Shown: positions 26,494-36,276 of the stretch, in pieces
How positions within the stretch are numbered: position 1 is the stretch's first letter
How the letters are laid out: every line of letters begins with the position of its first letter
Translations under genes and position numbers: made by a program
The notes under the pieces: generated by a model
The model's database searches: none
The model's input: the letters and a program-made list of their open reading frames with translations, nothing else
Told to the model about the DNA's origin: nothing
NCBI GenBank assembly: GCA_027492915.1
Contig: JAPUDW010000327.1
Location: forward strand, 113,657-177,656
Origin: Bacteroidota bacterium
Lineage (GTDB): Bacteria; Chloroflexota; Anaerolineae; Aggregatilineales; Phototrophicaceae
Length of the DNA stretch: 64,000 nt
Reading direction: 5' to 3'

Positions 26494-27915
26494 CTAACAT
26501 GCCAACCATGCTGTCCACAAGCGGCGTATGCCCTCTTCCAAAACGGGAGGCGCGTAGCTGGTGAAGTTTAGGCGCAGATGACACGGCCAACTGGCATTCG
26601 GCGAAAAGCTCGCCCCGATGGCAAAATCCACGCCCAAATCGACTGCTTTTTGCAGAAGTTCAACTGCCGTCGGGCCAGTGGATGGGATTTCGATCCAGAT
26701 GTACAAGCCGCCCATCGGTGTCGTCCATGACCACTTGCCGCTGGCATATCGTTTCAGCGCGGCCAACAGCGCATCACGGCGGTGTTTGCAGGCATGGCGC
26801 ACCACTTCGAGATGCGCGTTTAGCTGCCCGCTGCGGAGCAGTTCGGTCATGGCACGCTGGTTCAGCCCCGGCGTACATACATCGGCGGCCTGCTTCACCC
26901 GGCTAATGCGGGTATACAACTGTGGGCTGCTGATCAAATAGCCGATGCGCGTACCGGGTACCACCGTCTTTGAAAATCCACTGGCATACAAAACCATTCC
27001 GGTTTCATCCAGCGCCCGCAGTGATGGCAGCCCTGCATCCTCATAATCAAAACCGTCGTATACACCGTCTTCCAAAATGGGCAGTTGATAAGTCGCCGCC
27101 AGAGACAGTAGCTGCCGCCGCTGCCGCATCGACAGTACCGCGCCAGTTGGATTGAGGAAGGTGGTCATCAGATAGAAAAGGTGCGGATGCCGTTCGCGAA
27201 TAATCGCTTCGAGACTGGTCAAATCAATCCCTTGATCTGACCAGGGAATGGTGATCAATTCCAGATTGCGCGTGCGGGCAATGTCGATCAATCCGATATA
27301 GGTTGGGTCGGTCGTCAACAAGATACCGTTGGGCGGAACCAGCGACTGCACCGCCAGATCAATCGCTTGCTGGCAGCCGCCTGTCACCAATACTTCATCG
27401 GTCTTGACGTTCATGCCACGTGAATGGAGTTGGTCTGCAATCGCGCGCCGCAGCGGCTTATAACCTTCGGTCGGTTCATAACCCAGTGCTGCCCCTGCAT
27501 CCCGATCCAGCACTGCATTTAAGGCGCGGCGCATGGCTTCAACCGGCATGAAGTCCAGCGGCAAGCTGCCGACGCTCAAGCTAATCAGCGATGGGAATTC
27601 CTGATTGTCGGATACATTCGATGCCGCCGATGGCATGAAATCACCATCACTCAGCATCCAGTCGGCGTACACGGTCGGGAGCTTATCGACCACGAAAAGC
27701 CCCCGCCGTTCGCGACTGACAATCAACCCGGCGTTTTCAAGGGCGCTGTAGGCGTTGACGACACTGGTACGGCTGATGTCCAGTTCCTCTGCCAGCGCAC
27801 GACTCGCCGGAAGCCGTTTTCCGGCTTTCATGGCTCCGCTGAGAATCTGTTCCTTAAAGTAATTGAAAAGCTGCTGATACAGCGTTTCCGGCACATCACG
27901 GTTGAGCGTAATCAT
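26494..27915 (-). CDS. pdxR: PdxR-type MocR/GntR regulator with aminotransferase domain
   Basis: A 473-residue regulator. The N-terminal GntR winged helix (about 1-75) shows YQQLFNYFKEQILSGAM and SRTSVVNAYSALENAGLI. A class I aminotransferase fold follows, with the PLP lysine in YASGFSKTVVPGTRIGYLI. PdxR-type proteins sense PLP and control pdxST. The start overlaps the end of pdxT by 20 bases, so it is the third gene of the pdxS-pdxT operon, which supports this specific role among MocR proteins. It is not divergent from pdxS, as is common elsewhere. Confidence 0.85.
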   Translation of the reverse strand: MITLNRDVPETLYQQLFNYFKEQILSGAMKAGKRLPASRALAEELDISRTSVVNAYSALENAGLIVSRERRGLFVVDKLPTVYADWMLSDGDFMPSAASNVSDNQEFPSLISLSVGSLPLDFMPVEAMRRALNAVLDRDAGAALGYEPTEGYKPLRRAIADQLHSRGMNVKTDEVLVTGGCQQAIDLAVQSLVPPNGILLTTDPTYIGLIDIARTRNLELITIPWSDQGIDLTSLEAIIRERHPHLFYLMTTFLNPTGAVLSMRQRRQLLSLAATYQLPILEDGVYDGFDYEDAGLPSLRALDETGMVLYASGFSKTVVPGTRIGYLISSPQLYTRISRVKQAADVCTPGLNQRAMTELLRSGQLNAHLEVVRHACKHRRDALLAALKRYASGKWSWTTPMGGLYIWIEIPSTGPTAVELLQKAVDLGVDFAIGASFSPNASWPCHLRLNFTSYAPPVLEEGIRRLWTAWLAC

Positions 27916-28477
27916 AGCGCTCGATCATTTTCAGGAAACGCCGATGAAAGCCTAAATCGTCGGTCAGTTCAGGGTGGAACGAGGTCGCCAGCAGATGCCC
28001 TTGTTGAGCTGCTACAATCCGCCCATCGTCCAGCGTGGCGAGTATATCGACACCCGCTCCGACGGATACTATCAACGGCGCACGGATGAACACCGCTTCA
28101 TAACTTTCGTCGTCAATATGCAGCGTCGTCACAAAGCTGTTGATCTGCCGTCCGAAGGCGTTGCGTTCCACCGTAATGTCCATCACGCCTAAATGCGCGG
28201 CCTGACCCACAATTGCCTTTGCCAGCATGATTGCTCCGGCGCATGTTCCCCATGTCGGATGCTTGTCTGAGAATGTACGCAGTGGTTCCATTAAGCCATA
28301 CATATCCGCCAATTTCCGCAGCGTCGTGCTTTCGCCGCCGGGGATAATCAGCCCATCTAAACCGTCGAGCTGCTGCGGAAGCCGTACCTCGACGGCCTCC
28401 GCGCCCACACCCTGTATCGCCTTTTTATGCTCGGCGAAATCGCCTTGGAGCGCCAATACACCGATGCGCTTCACCAT
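27896..28477 (-). CDS. pdxT: Pyridoxal 5'-phosphate synthase glutaminase subunit PdxT
   Basis: A 193-residue class I-like glutaminase that releases ammonia from glutamine and channels it to PdxS. The oxyanion and substrate loop is [16 protein letters not shown], the catalytic Cys is in [11 protein letters not shown], and the His/Glu pair is in SFHPELTDD. The length is standard. It overlaps pdxS by 7 bases and pdxR by 20. Confidence 0.97.
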   Translation of the reverse strand: MVKRIGVLALQGDFAEHKKAIQGVGAEAVEVRLPQQLDGLDGLIIPGGESTTLRKLADMYGLMEPLRTFSDKHPTWGTCAGAIMLAKAIVGQAAHLGVMDITVERNAFGRQINSFVTTLHIDDESYEAVFIRAPLIVSVGAGVDILATLDDGRIVAAQQGHLLATSFHPELTDDLGFHRRFLKMIERYDYAQP

Positions 28478-29406
28478 CCACGCCCCGCCATCCGTTGTGA
28501 ATCCGGTAAACTGCTTACGTTAATCCCCACCATTGCCTCGCCTAGATTACGGCTAGCTTCCACCAACAACTTCGGATCATTGAAGTGTGTGGTGGCCTTC
28601 ACAATCGCTGCCGCACGTTTGGCCGGATCGCCACTCTTGAAAATGCCGCTGCCCACGAACACACCATCCACCCCAAGCTGCATCATCAAGGCGGCGTCCG
28701 CAGGAGTTGCCACGCCACCCGCCGCGAAATTGACCACCGGTAAGCGACCGAGTTTGGCGGTTTCCACCACCAGAGCATACGGCGCACCAATTTCTTTTGC
28801 AAATGTGAACAGTTCGTCTTCGTCCATGCTGGTCAAACGGCGAATTTCGGAATGTACCTGTCGGGCATGGCGAACCGCCTCGACCACATCACCGGTACCG
28901 GCCTCTCCTTTAGTGCGGATCATAGCCGCGCCTTCGCTGATACGGCGTAGGGCCTCGCCCAGATTGCGGCAGCCACACACAAACGGCACTTGGAACTTAT
29001 GCTTGTTGACGTGGTTGGCTTCATCAGCAGGAGTCAAGACTTCGCTTTCATCAATATAATCAATGCCCAAGGCTTGTAGAATTTGTGCCTCCACGATGTG
29101 ACCAATGCGGCATTTCGCCATCACCGGAATTGAGACGGCGCTCATAATGCTCTCAATCATATCGGGATCACTCATCCGCGCCACACCCCCTTGAGCGCGA
29201 ATGTCGGCGGGTACACGTTCCAATGCCATAACTGCACACGCCCCCGCGTCTTCAGCAATTTTAGCCTGCTCCGGGGTGACGACATCCATAATTACGCCGC
29301 CCTTGAGCATTTGCGCTAATCCACGCTTCAGCAAATGTGCTTGTTCAAGTGTGTCGGCGGCTTCTATCTTTTTTTCTGCTAAATGCGCCCCATTGTTTTT
29401 ACTCAT
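28471..29406 (-). CDS. pdxS: Pyridoxal 5'-phosphate synthase subunit PdxS
   Basis: A 311-residue TIM-barrel enzyme that builds PLP from ribose 5-phosphate, glyceraldehyde 3-phosphate and ammonia. Key segments are [20 protein letters not shown], the catalytic Lys region [14 protein letters not shown] and the second Lys region [19 protein letters not shown] 29406 is used because AAGGAAAAT lies just upstream; ATG 29421 adds five residues. It is the first gene of the pdxS-pdxT-pdxR operon. Confidence 0.97.
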   Translation of the reverse strand: MSKNNGAHLAEKKIEAADTLEQAHLLKRGLAQMLKGGVIMDVVTPEQAKIAEDAGACAVMALERVPADIRAQGGVARMSDPDMIESIMSAVSIPVMAKCRIGHIVEAQILQALGIDYIDESEVLTPADEANHVNKHKFQVPFVCGCRNLGEALRRISEGAAMIRTKGEAGTGDVVEAVRHARQVHSEIRRLTSMDEDELFTFAKEIGAPYALVVETAKLGRLPVVNFAAGGVATPADAALMMQLGVDGVFVGSGIFKSGDPAKRAAAIVKATTHFNDPKLLVEASRNLGEAMVGINVSSLPDSQRMAGRGW

Positions 29407-29668
29407 GATTTTCCTTTTCATAGACCTACATAGTGGATTAGTGAGCGTATTGTAGGGGCTAAACTTTGGTATGTGATAAGGCCAGAAGATGCCAGAAATC
29501 GGCTGTGGAAATCGTAAAACTTTCTATGCGGACAAATGTAGGACTTTGGTTCTATTGTTACAATATTCATAACTATGTATCTTTTGACATTACGAATTCT
29601 TCAAGTTAGACAATTGTTTCGACCATTTTTCACAACCGTATAAAGTCGTAGTCAAGTGGTGAAATCCT
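29407..29668. other. Gap upstream of pdxS with two 8-bp direct repeats
   Basis: This 262-base A+T-rich gap separates the divergent pdxS and STAS-like genes. ACTTTGGT occurs twice, at 29463-29470 and 29543-29550 (80 bases apart), and reads ACCAAAGT toward pdxS. PdxR proteins bind direct repeats near pdxS, so these are weak candidates. I see no other gene or clear promoter here. Confidence 0.3.
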
Positions 29669-30328
29669 ATGATATACAACATGTTCTGGCTTGAAAGCAA
29701 CCTGCTGTTGGTGCCTATCCATCTTCCCATTGAGACCAAAAGATTGATCAATAATGTTGATGCACTGCTAGCTAATAAGTTGCCAAAACGCGACCCTAAT
29801 CCTGCGATTTTAGTAGACGCTAATGAACTTCGTCCGCCGCTAAATGAGACAGCTCTAGAAGATTTCCAAACGGTGCTCATAAATCTAGAATCGCGAGGCT
29901 TGGTTGTCATTTATGGCTTGCCAAGCCTCGTTGAGCAGTTGCTAAAACGCACGCTTTTCAGCCATCCGATTTCAAGGTACCCGGTGCACTTCGCAGCTAA
30001 TCAAGATGAGGCCATCAAAATTATTCAGCAGCAGCAATCGATCAATATCGCTAAACAATTCAACATTTCTCCGTCTAGCCAAAAGTTGCCACAGGGCGAA
30101 AAAGCAAAATTCCGTAATAGTCAAACGGAACACCTGTATAAGGCCTTTGTAAGCGATCCGGAGCGGTATCGTACTTGGCGTAAGCTCGTAAATAGTTTGT
30201 ATGAGGATGGCGAAATTGCGTTTGAAACTGTGATGTTTGCCCAACTCCATCAATTGGGCGATACACACGATTTATCCATCGATTGGGATCAGGTAATTAT
30301 GGCTTTATTGTACGAAACCGATGTGTGA
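29669..30328 (+). CDS. STAS-like domain protein of unknown role
   Basis: A 219-residue soluble protein. Residues about 10-115 look like a STAS domain: a first strand NLLLVPIHLPIE, an acidic segment PAILVDANELRPPLNETALE, the strand GLVVIYGLPSLVEQLLKRT, and an ending VHFAANQDEAIKII. STAS proteins act as anti-sigma antagonists or ligand sensors. The C-terminal half has no family I recognise. ATG 29669 lacks a clear ribosome binding site. The MalT-like regulator begins 51 bases downstream on the same strand, so the two may form a regulatory pair. Confidence 0.55.
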   Translation: MIYNMFWLESNLLLVPIHLPIETKRLINNVDALLANKLPKRDPNPAILVDANELRPPLNETALEDFQTVLINLESRGLVVIYGLPSLVEQLLKRTLFSHPISRYPVHFAANQDEAIKIIQQQQSINIAKQFNISPSSQKLPQGEKAKFRNSQTEHLYKAFVSDPERYRTWRKLVNSLYEDGEIAFETVMFAQLHQLGDTHDLSIDWDQVIMALLYETDV

Positions 30329-30379
30329 ATTCACGAATTCGGTTCTATGGCGACCCATATAAGAATTTAGAGGATATTT

Positions 30380-33064
30380 TTGAATCGAATGAATGAAAAA
30401 GAACCTCTATTGCTCACAGGCAAATTTCGTATTCCACAGAGTATTACTGGTGTAATAAATCGCGCTGATCTTGAAACACGCTTATTGAAAGCCTTGGATA
30501 ATGTTTCTATTTGTTTAATCACTGCACCTGCTGGTTTCGGTAAAACCACATTAGTCAGCCAATCGCTTAGTAAATGGGATTATCCAGTTGCTTGGTTACA
30601 GTTAGATACTGAAGACAATGATCCCATTCAGTTTTGGGCCTATCTTACAGCGGCATTGCGAATGATTCATCCCGCTCTGCCTAACTACTCGCAGTCAATC
30701 GTGATGTCGCCGGATAACAATGAGCCACTTATCAAAATCGCAAATTTCCTTGAAACAATCAAAGAACCTTTTGCACTCGTGTTAGACGATTTTCACCATG
30801 TTGTTTCAGAAGTGGTTTACCGTCAGTTGGAATGGTTTATCAATCGTGAATTGCCATGTTTGCGTTTGATCTTGCTTTCACGAAACGAAAATCCGCTGAA
30901 TTTAGCGCGCTTACAAGTCCGTCATCACTCAGAAATCATAACTAGCGATTCGTTACGATTTACCCCAAATGAAGTTAGAACATTTCTCAAGCAAACAATG
31001 GTTCTTGATGTTGACAATACTCTTGTAAATCATCTATCGCATCTTGCTGAAGGTTGGCCGGCTGCTTTGCATCTCATGGCGTTACGTTTACGGCATCAAC
31101 CAAAAGAACGATTCAGTATCGAACAATTCACTTTTCCGGATGCCAACGTTACACATTATTTTGATGAAGAGATTTTTGATCCACTGCCTCGTGAGGTTCA
31201 AGATTTCCTTCTCCGCACTTCGATATTGAAGGATATTCAGCCCGACCTCTGTCGAACAGTCGCGGGTATAGATGGTCAATATTTTCTAGAGCAGTTGACT
31301 CGCAATCAGTCATTTGTTACGCAGATGGATAGAAGCGGTAAGCATTATCGTTATCACAGTCTGTTTAGTGAATATCTACAGGCTCGTCTGAAGCGTGATC
31401 ATCCAGATTGGTTCCAAACAGCCCATCTACAAGCAGCGGCTTATTTCCAGCAACATAACATGATCGAGCTAGCGGTTGAACACACTATTGCATCTGGTGA
31501 TCTGACTCATGCGGAAACTTTGATTAGCGAAGCGGCTTGGAACTTCGTAAGTCTTGGCAGGCGCGATACAGTAAGAACCTGGATCGAAAGCATTCCAGCG
31601 GAGCGACTGGAACACAATCCGCGACTAAGTGTCCATTATGCATGGGTCCTTTACTTACAAGGACATTTTGATCGTGTCGAACATTATCTGCTACTTGCCG
31701 AGCATTGGTTATCGCACAAAGCACATTTGTTATCCAAACATGATAGCCAAGCATTGAGCGGGGAGATCCACACCATTCGCGCTTTGCTGGCTCACTTAAG
31801 CGGTAACCTTAAATCCGCTATCGAACACTCCCAACAGGCACTACAATTATTGCCATTGGATCAGACATTTATACGCGGATGTGCGCTTGGCAACTTAGGT
31901 TATTCTCAGTGGTTAGACGGGGATACAAACTCAGGTCAACTTTCCATTGAAAGTGATTTTCTACCCCCGCATCCTCTGGACGAACTAACACGCCTCATTT
32001 TTCAGTGTAATCAGGCAAACCTGCTTATTTTAATTGGCCAGTTACATGAAGCAGCTCAACTCTTGAGGAACATACTGGCAATTGCAGAAACTGATCCTAA
32101 AGCATATCAAATCGTTACCGCAATGGCCTACTTTGGTATTGGAGTATTGGAATTCGCTTGGAATAAATTAGATCAAGCGGCTGACCACGTTCGAGAAGGG
32201 CTGTTGCTTGGACAACCTTGGATTTATTTGAATGGGCTATTGCCCGCCTATCTCACCTTAGCGGGGATTGAAAATATAAGGCACCATTATCAGGCGGCTG
32301 ATCAGGCCCTTTCTGAGATGGAAAGTCATATTCAAGCCGGTGGACTGACACATATGCGCGAACTTTTGGAGATCAATCGCATCCGCTTAAAAATGGCACG
32401 AGGTGAAGTTAAATCGGCGCGAAGATGGGTTCTTCGTTTACAAAATGATGATCCGATTGAGCCGAATAGCACGGCAATTTGGCGTCACATTACACACGCT
32501 GAGATCCTCATTACTCAGAATCAGGCCGAGCAGGCTCTCGAACTCCTGCGTCGTTTGAATGCCTTGTGTGGACTTCTTTCATTAGAGTGGATGCGGTTGG
32601 ATGTACAACTATTACAATCTATTGCCCATTGGAACCTTGGACAACAAGTTGCTGCGCTAACCCTGTTGCAAGAAATATTGGTTCGTGCAGAACCGGAAAG
32701 CCATATCCGCTTATTTTTGGATCGAGGCAGTGTCGTTGAAAACATGCTACGCCATTTATATAGTCCTACCGATTCAGTCGGCTACATCAGTGACTTATTG
32801 AAGGCATTCGAAGATGAGACCCGCCGTTCGGGAGAGGTTATCTCGGATATGAACGGTGTGACAATAGGAGAAAAGCTCAGTTCCCGTGAATTAGAAATCT
32901 TATCTCTCATCGCCCAAGGAGCCACCAATAAAGATATAGCCGACAAGCTTGTTATCTCTGAAGGTACAGTCAAAACACATGTCAAACACATCCTCAGTAA
33001 GCTAGATGCCCAGAATCGTACGGATGCCATTGCAAAGGCTCGCTCACGTTCCTTGCTTGACTAA
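30380..33064 (+). CDS. MalT-like (LAL/STAND) LuxR-family transcriptional activator
   Basis: An 894-residue regulator. An N-terminal STAND NTPase has its P-loop in TAPAGFGKTTLVSQ (about residues 50-63) and Walker B in FALVLDDFHHV. A long TPR-like helical region (about 350-800) is typical of MalT relatives. The C-terminal LuxR HTH is LSSRELEILSLIAQGATNKD with SEGTVKTHVKHILSKLDA. The inducer is unknown. TTG 30380 has AGAGGA just upstream; ATG 30389 is the alternative start. No obvious target lies next to it. Confidence 0.88.
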   Translation: MNRMNEKEPLLLTGKFRIPQSITGVINRADLETRLLKALDNVSICLITAPAGFGKTTLVSQSLSKWDYPVAWLQLDTEDNDPIQFWAYLTAALRMIHPALPNYSQSIVMSPDNNEPLIKIANFLETIKEPFALVLDDFHHVVSEVVYRQLEWFINRELPCLRLILLSRNENPLNLARLQVRHHSEIITSDSLRFTPNEVRTFLKQTMVLDVDNTLVNHLSHLAEGWPAALHLMALRLRHQPKERFSIEQFTFPDANVTHYFDEEIFDPLPREVQDFLLRTSILKDIQPDLCRTVAGIDGQYFLEQLTRNQSFVTQMDRSGKHYRYHSLFSEYLQARLKRDHPDWFQTAHLQAAAYFQQHNMIELAVEHTIASGDLTHAETLISEAAWNFVSLGRRDTVRTWIESIPAERLEHNPRLSVHYAWVLYLQGHFDRVEHYLLLAEHWLSHKAHLLSKHDSQALSGEIHTIRALLAHLSGNLKSAIEHSQQALQLLPLDQTFIRGCALGNLGYSQWLDGDTNSGQLSIESDFLPPHPLDELTRLIFQCNQANLLILIGQLHEAAQLLRNILAIAETDPKAYQIVTAMAYFGIGVLEFAWNKLDQAADHVREGLLLGQPWIYLNGLLPAYLTLAGIENIRHHYQAADQALSEMESHIQAGGLTHMRELLEINRIRLKMARGEVKSARRWVLRLQNDDPIEPNSTAIWRHITHAEILITQNQAEQALELLRRLNALCGLLSLEWMRLDVQLLQSIAHWNLGQQVAALTLLQEILVRAEPESHIRLFLDRGSVVENMLRHLYSPTDSVGYISDLLKAFEDETRRSGEVISDMNGVTIGEKLSSRELEILSLIAQGATNKDIADKLVISEGTVKTHVKHILSKLDAQNRTDAIAKARSRSLLD

Positions 33065-33185
33065 CAGAAATACCCCCTGAGGTTCATTTGAATACCCCTT
33101 TTGAGAGATGTATACACTTTAAAAAAAGAATAATATGCAATATATGCAGATTAATAGTATTCATGTTGAAGCAAAGCAATAAACA

Positions 33186-33371
33186 ATGGATGAATATTCA
33201 CGACGACAAGAAATTCTGCATCGCATCGCTGAACTCATAGGAGAAATTCCTGAGGATGTTTTACTACAACTCATTAAACGCTGGGAAGCTGAATTAACTG
33301 AATTATTTGCTGAAAATTCTATACCCACATCTGAGATTGATAATAAAAGCTACGCATCCGATAAACCTTAG
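33186..33371 (+). CDS. Possible small acidic protein
   Basis: A 61-residue reading frame from ATG 33186. It is helical and acidic (RIAELIGEIPEDVLLQLIKR) with a disordered Ser/Asp tail. No family is recognised and no clear ribosome binding site is seen. It lies between the MalT-like gene and the convergent XRE gene in A+T-rich DNA. It could be a small partner of the element's switch genes or chance. Confidence 0.35.
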   Translation: MDEYSRRQEILHRIAELIGEIPEDVLLQLIKRWEAELTELFAENSIPTSEIDNKSYASDKP

Positions 33372-33389
33372 TACGTTGAGTTTGTTTCT

Positions 33390-33731
33390 TCAGCTCGAAT
33401 TATCAGTACGTTCGTGCATTGTCAGTGCCATGTTTTCAAGCATCTGAAGCACGAATTCGAGGCGATCATTAGGAAACATATTGAGAATTGCAAGTGCTCG
33501 TTCGTGAGGATCAATATCCTCTTCGACAAAAAAGTACATAATTGGTTTATTCAGTATCTCCGCCCACAACGGCAAGTCAGGCACATCAATGGTGGAAACT
33601 CCCGTTTCTACATTCGAAATAACACCTTGACTAATCCCCAGTCTCTCTGACAATTCCCCTTGCGTCATATTCGCATCGCGCCGGGCTTTACGGATTCGTT
33701 CTCCTAAGCGTTTTTTGCGTTCGTCAGTCAT
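33390..33731 (-). CDS. XRE-family repressor
   Basis: A 113-residue regulator. The N-terminal Cro/CI-type HTH is RIRKARRDANMTQGELSERL with ISQGVISNVETGVSTID. The C-terminal half is helical (MFPNDRLEFVLQMLENMAL). Start ATG 33731 is chosen because GGAG lies about 9 bases upstream. It is divergent from a small HTH gene and the serine recombinase, the usual layout of a maintenance switch in an integrated element. Confidence 0.85.
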   Translation of the reverse strand: MTDERKKRLGERIRKARRDANMTQGELSERLGISQGVISNVETGVSTIDVPDLPLWAEILNKPIMYFFVEEDIDPHERALAILNMFPNDRLEFVLQMLENMALTMHERTDNSS

Positions 33732-33772
33732 CGTATCCACTCCGTACTCCATTATCAAAACCGCTATCCATA

Positions 33773-33862
33773 ACAATGACATTGTGATAGTAGACCTGAT
33801 ATTTTACCCAACAATCTAATAATCATTGTGGCAGATCAGAAAATTCAGTGTTATATTAGATT
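33773..33862. promoter_or_regulatory. Operator-like palindromes of the element switch
   Basis: The gap between the divergent XRE and HTH genes holds a perfect 13-base palindrome ACAATG-A-CATTGT (33773-33785). A second pair of ACAAT/CATTGT half-sites lies at 33811-33829. A 9-bp inverted repeat AATCTAATA (33813-33821) / TATTAGATT (33854-33862) is also present. XRE proteins bind such dyads to control both divergent promoters. Confidence 0.5.
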
Positions 33863-33895
33863 TATGGGTATTTAATCAGTTTTATAGAGGTTGAC

Positions 33896-34129
33896 ATGAC
33901 AAAAAGACCACTAAAGACTTTCTTAATGCAGCTAATCGAACGTGATCACGCTAAGACTGTCGAACAACTCATGTTAGAAGCTTTTCAACAGTATGGGACG
34001 GAAAGAGGTGCTTCAAATGCCATCGGCATCACTCAACAAACTTTCAATGTCTGGAAGTACCGCCTTGGGCTGGCTAATGAAATAGATAATATCCGTCAAA
34101 TGCTGTTGGAACAGGCAGCAGAATCATGA
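33896..34129 (+). CDS. Small HTH protein upstream of the recombinase
   Basis: A 77-residue protein from ATG 33896, with GAGG about 8 bases upstream. The middle looks like a helix-turn-helix: GASNAIGITQQTFNVWKYRL. It may act like Cro or a recombination directionality factor; serine recombinases need such a partner for excision. The stop overlaps the next start (ATGA). Confidence 0.6.
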   Translation: MTKRPLKTFLMQLIERDHAKTVEQLMLEAFQQYGTERGASNAIGITQQTFNVWKYRLGLANEIDNIRQMLLEQAAES

Positions 34130-34329
34130 AAGATTACATACCACCAGAACAACTCCTGACGCGCATACTTCAGGTCGCCCAACTTCTGACTTATACGCAA
34201 CCTTTGCAACCCGATAAAGTCCCGGCAAAACAGTGTATTGAGCCTACTATGCCCTCCATTATAGTGGGTAACGATAAATCAGGTGAAAATGTAGAAAAAA
34301 CTACTCGACCGAGAGTGGATGTAAAGTAG
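34126..34329 (+). CDS. Small hypothetical protein coupled to the HTH gene
   Basis: A 67-residue reading frame whose ATG overlaps the stop of the HTH gene by 4 bases. It begins MKDYIPPEQLLTRILQVAQL and has a basic, probably unstructured tail. No family is recognised. Translational coupling and its position in front of the recombinase support it being a real gene. Confidence 0.5.
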   Translation: MKDYIPPEQLLTRILQVAQLLTYTQPLQPDKVPAKQCIEPTMPSIIVGNDKSGENVEKTTRPRVDVK

Positions 34330-34365
34330 AGCACTCAGCAACGACAAATTTGATGATTACATATT

Positions 34366-36153
<1,788 letters not shown>

Positions 36154-36276
36154 CAATCACCCGCGCCCCGATCAAGCCTCGACTTCCTGCCGCAAACCTC
36201 AATGCCGACTGCTATTACCCTCGCTTAATCTCTGGTATGATGAACTACATCATCTGAAAGCAGGAGTCATTACGCA

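Noticed and set aside
29453..29462. TGTAGGGGCT upstream of pdxS as a member of the GTAGGG palindrome family
   Set aside because: No matching opposite arm follows, so it is probably a chance match.
29422..29668. Left attachment site of the element in the gap upstream of pdxS
   Set aside because: I looked for a copy of the tRNA 3' half or its flanks and found none. Serine recombinases need only a short core, so the boundary cannot be fixed by eye.
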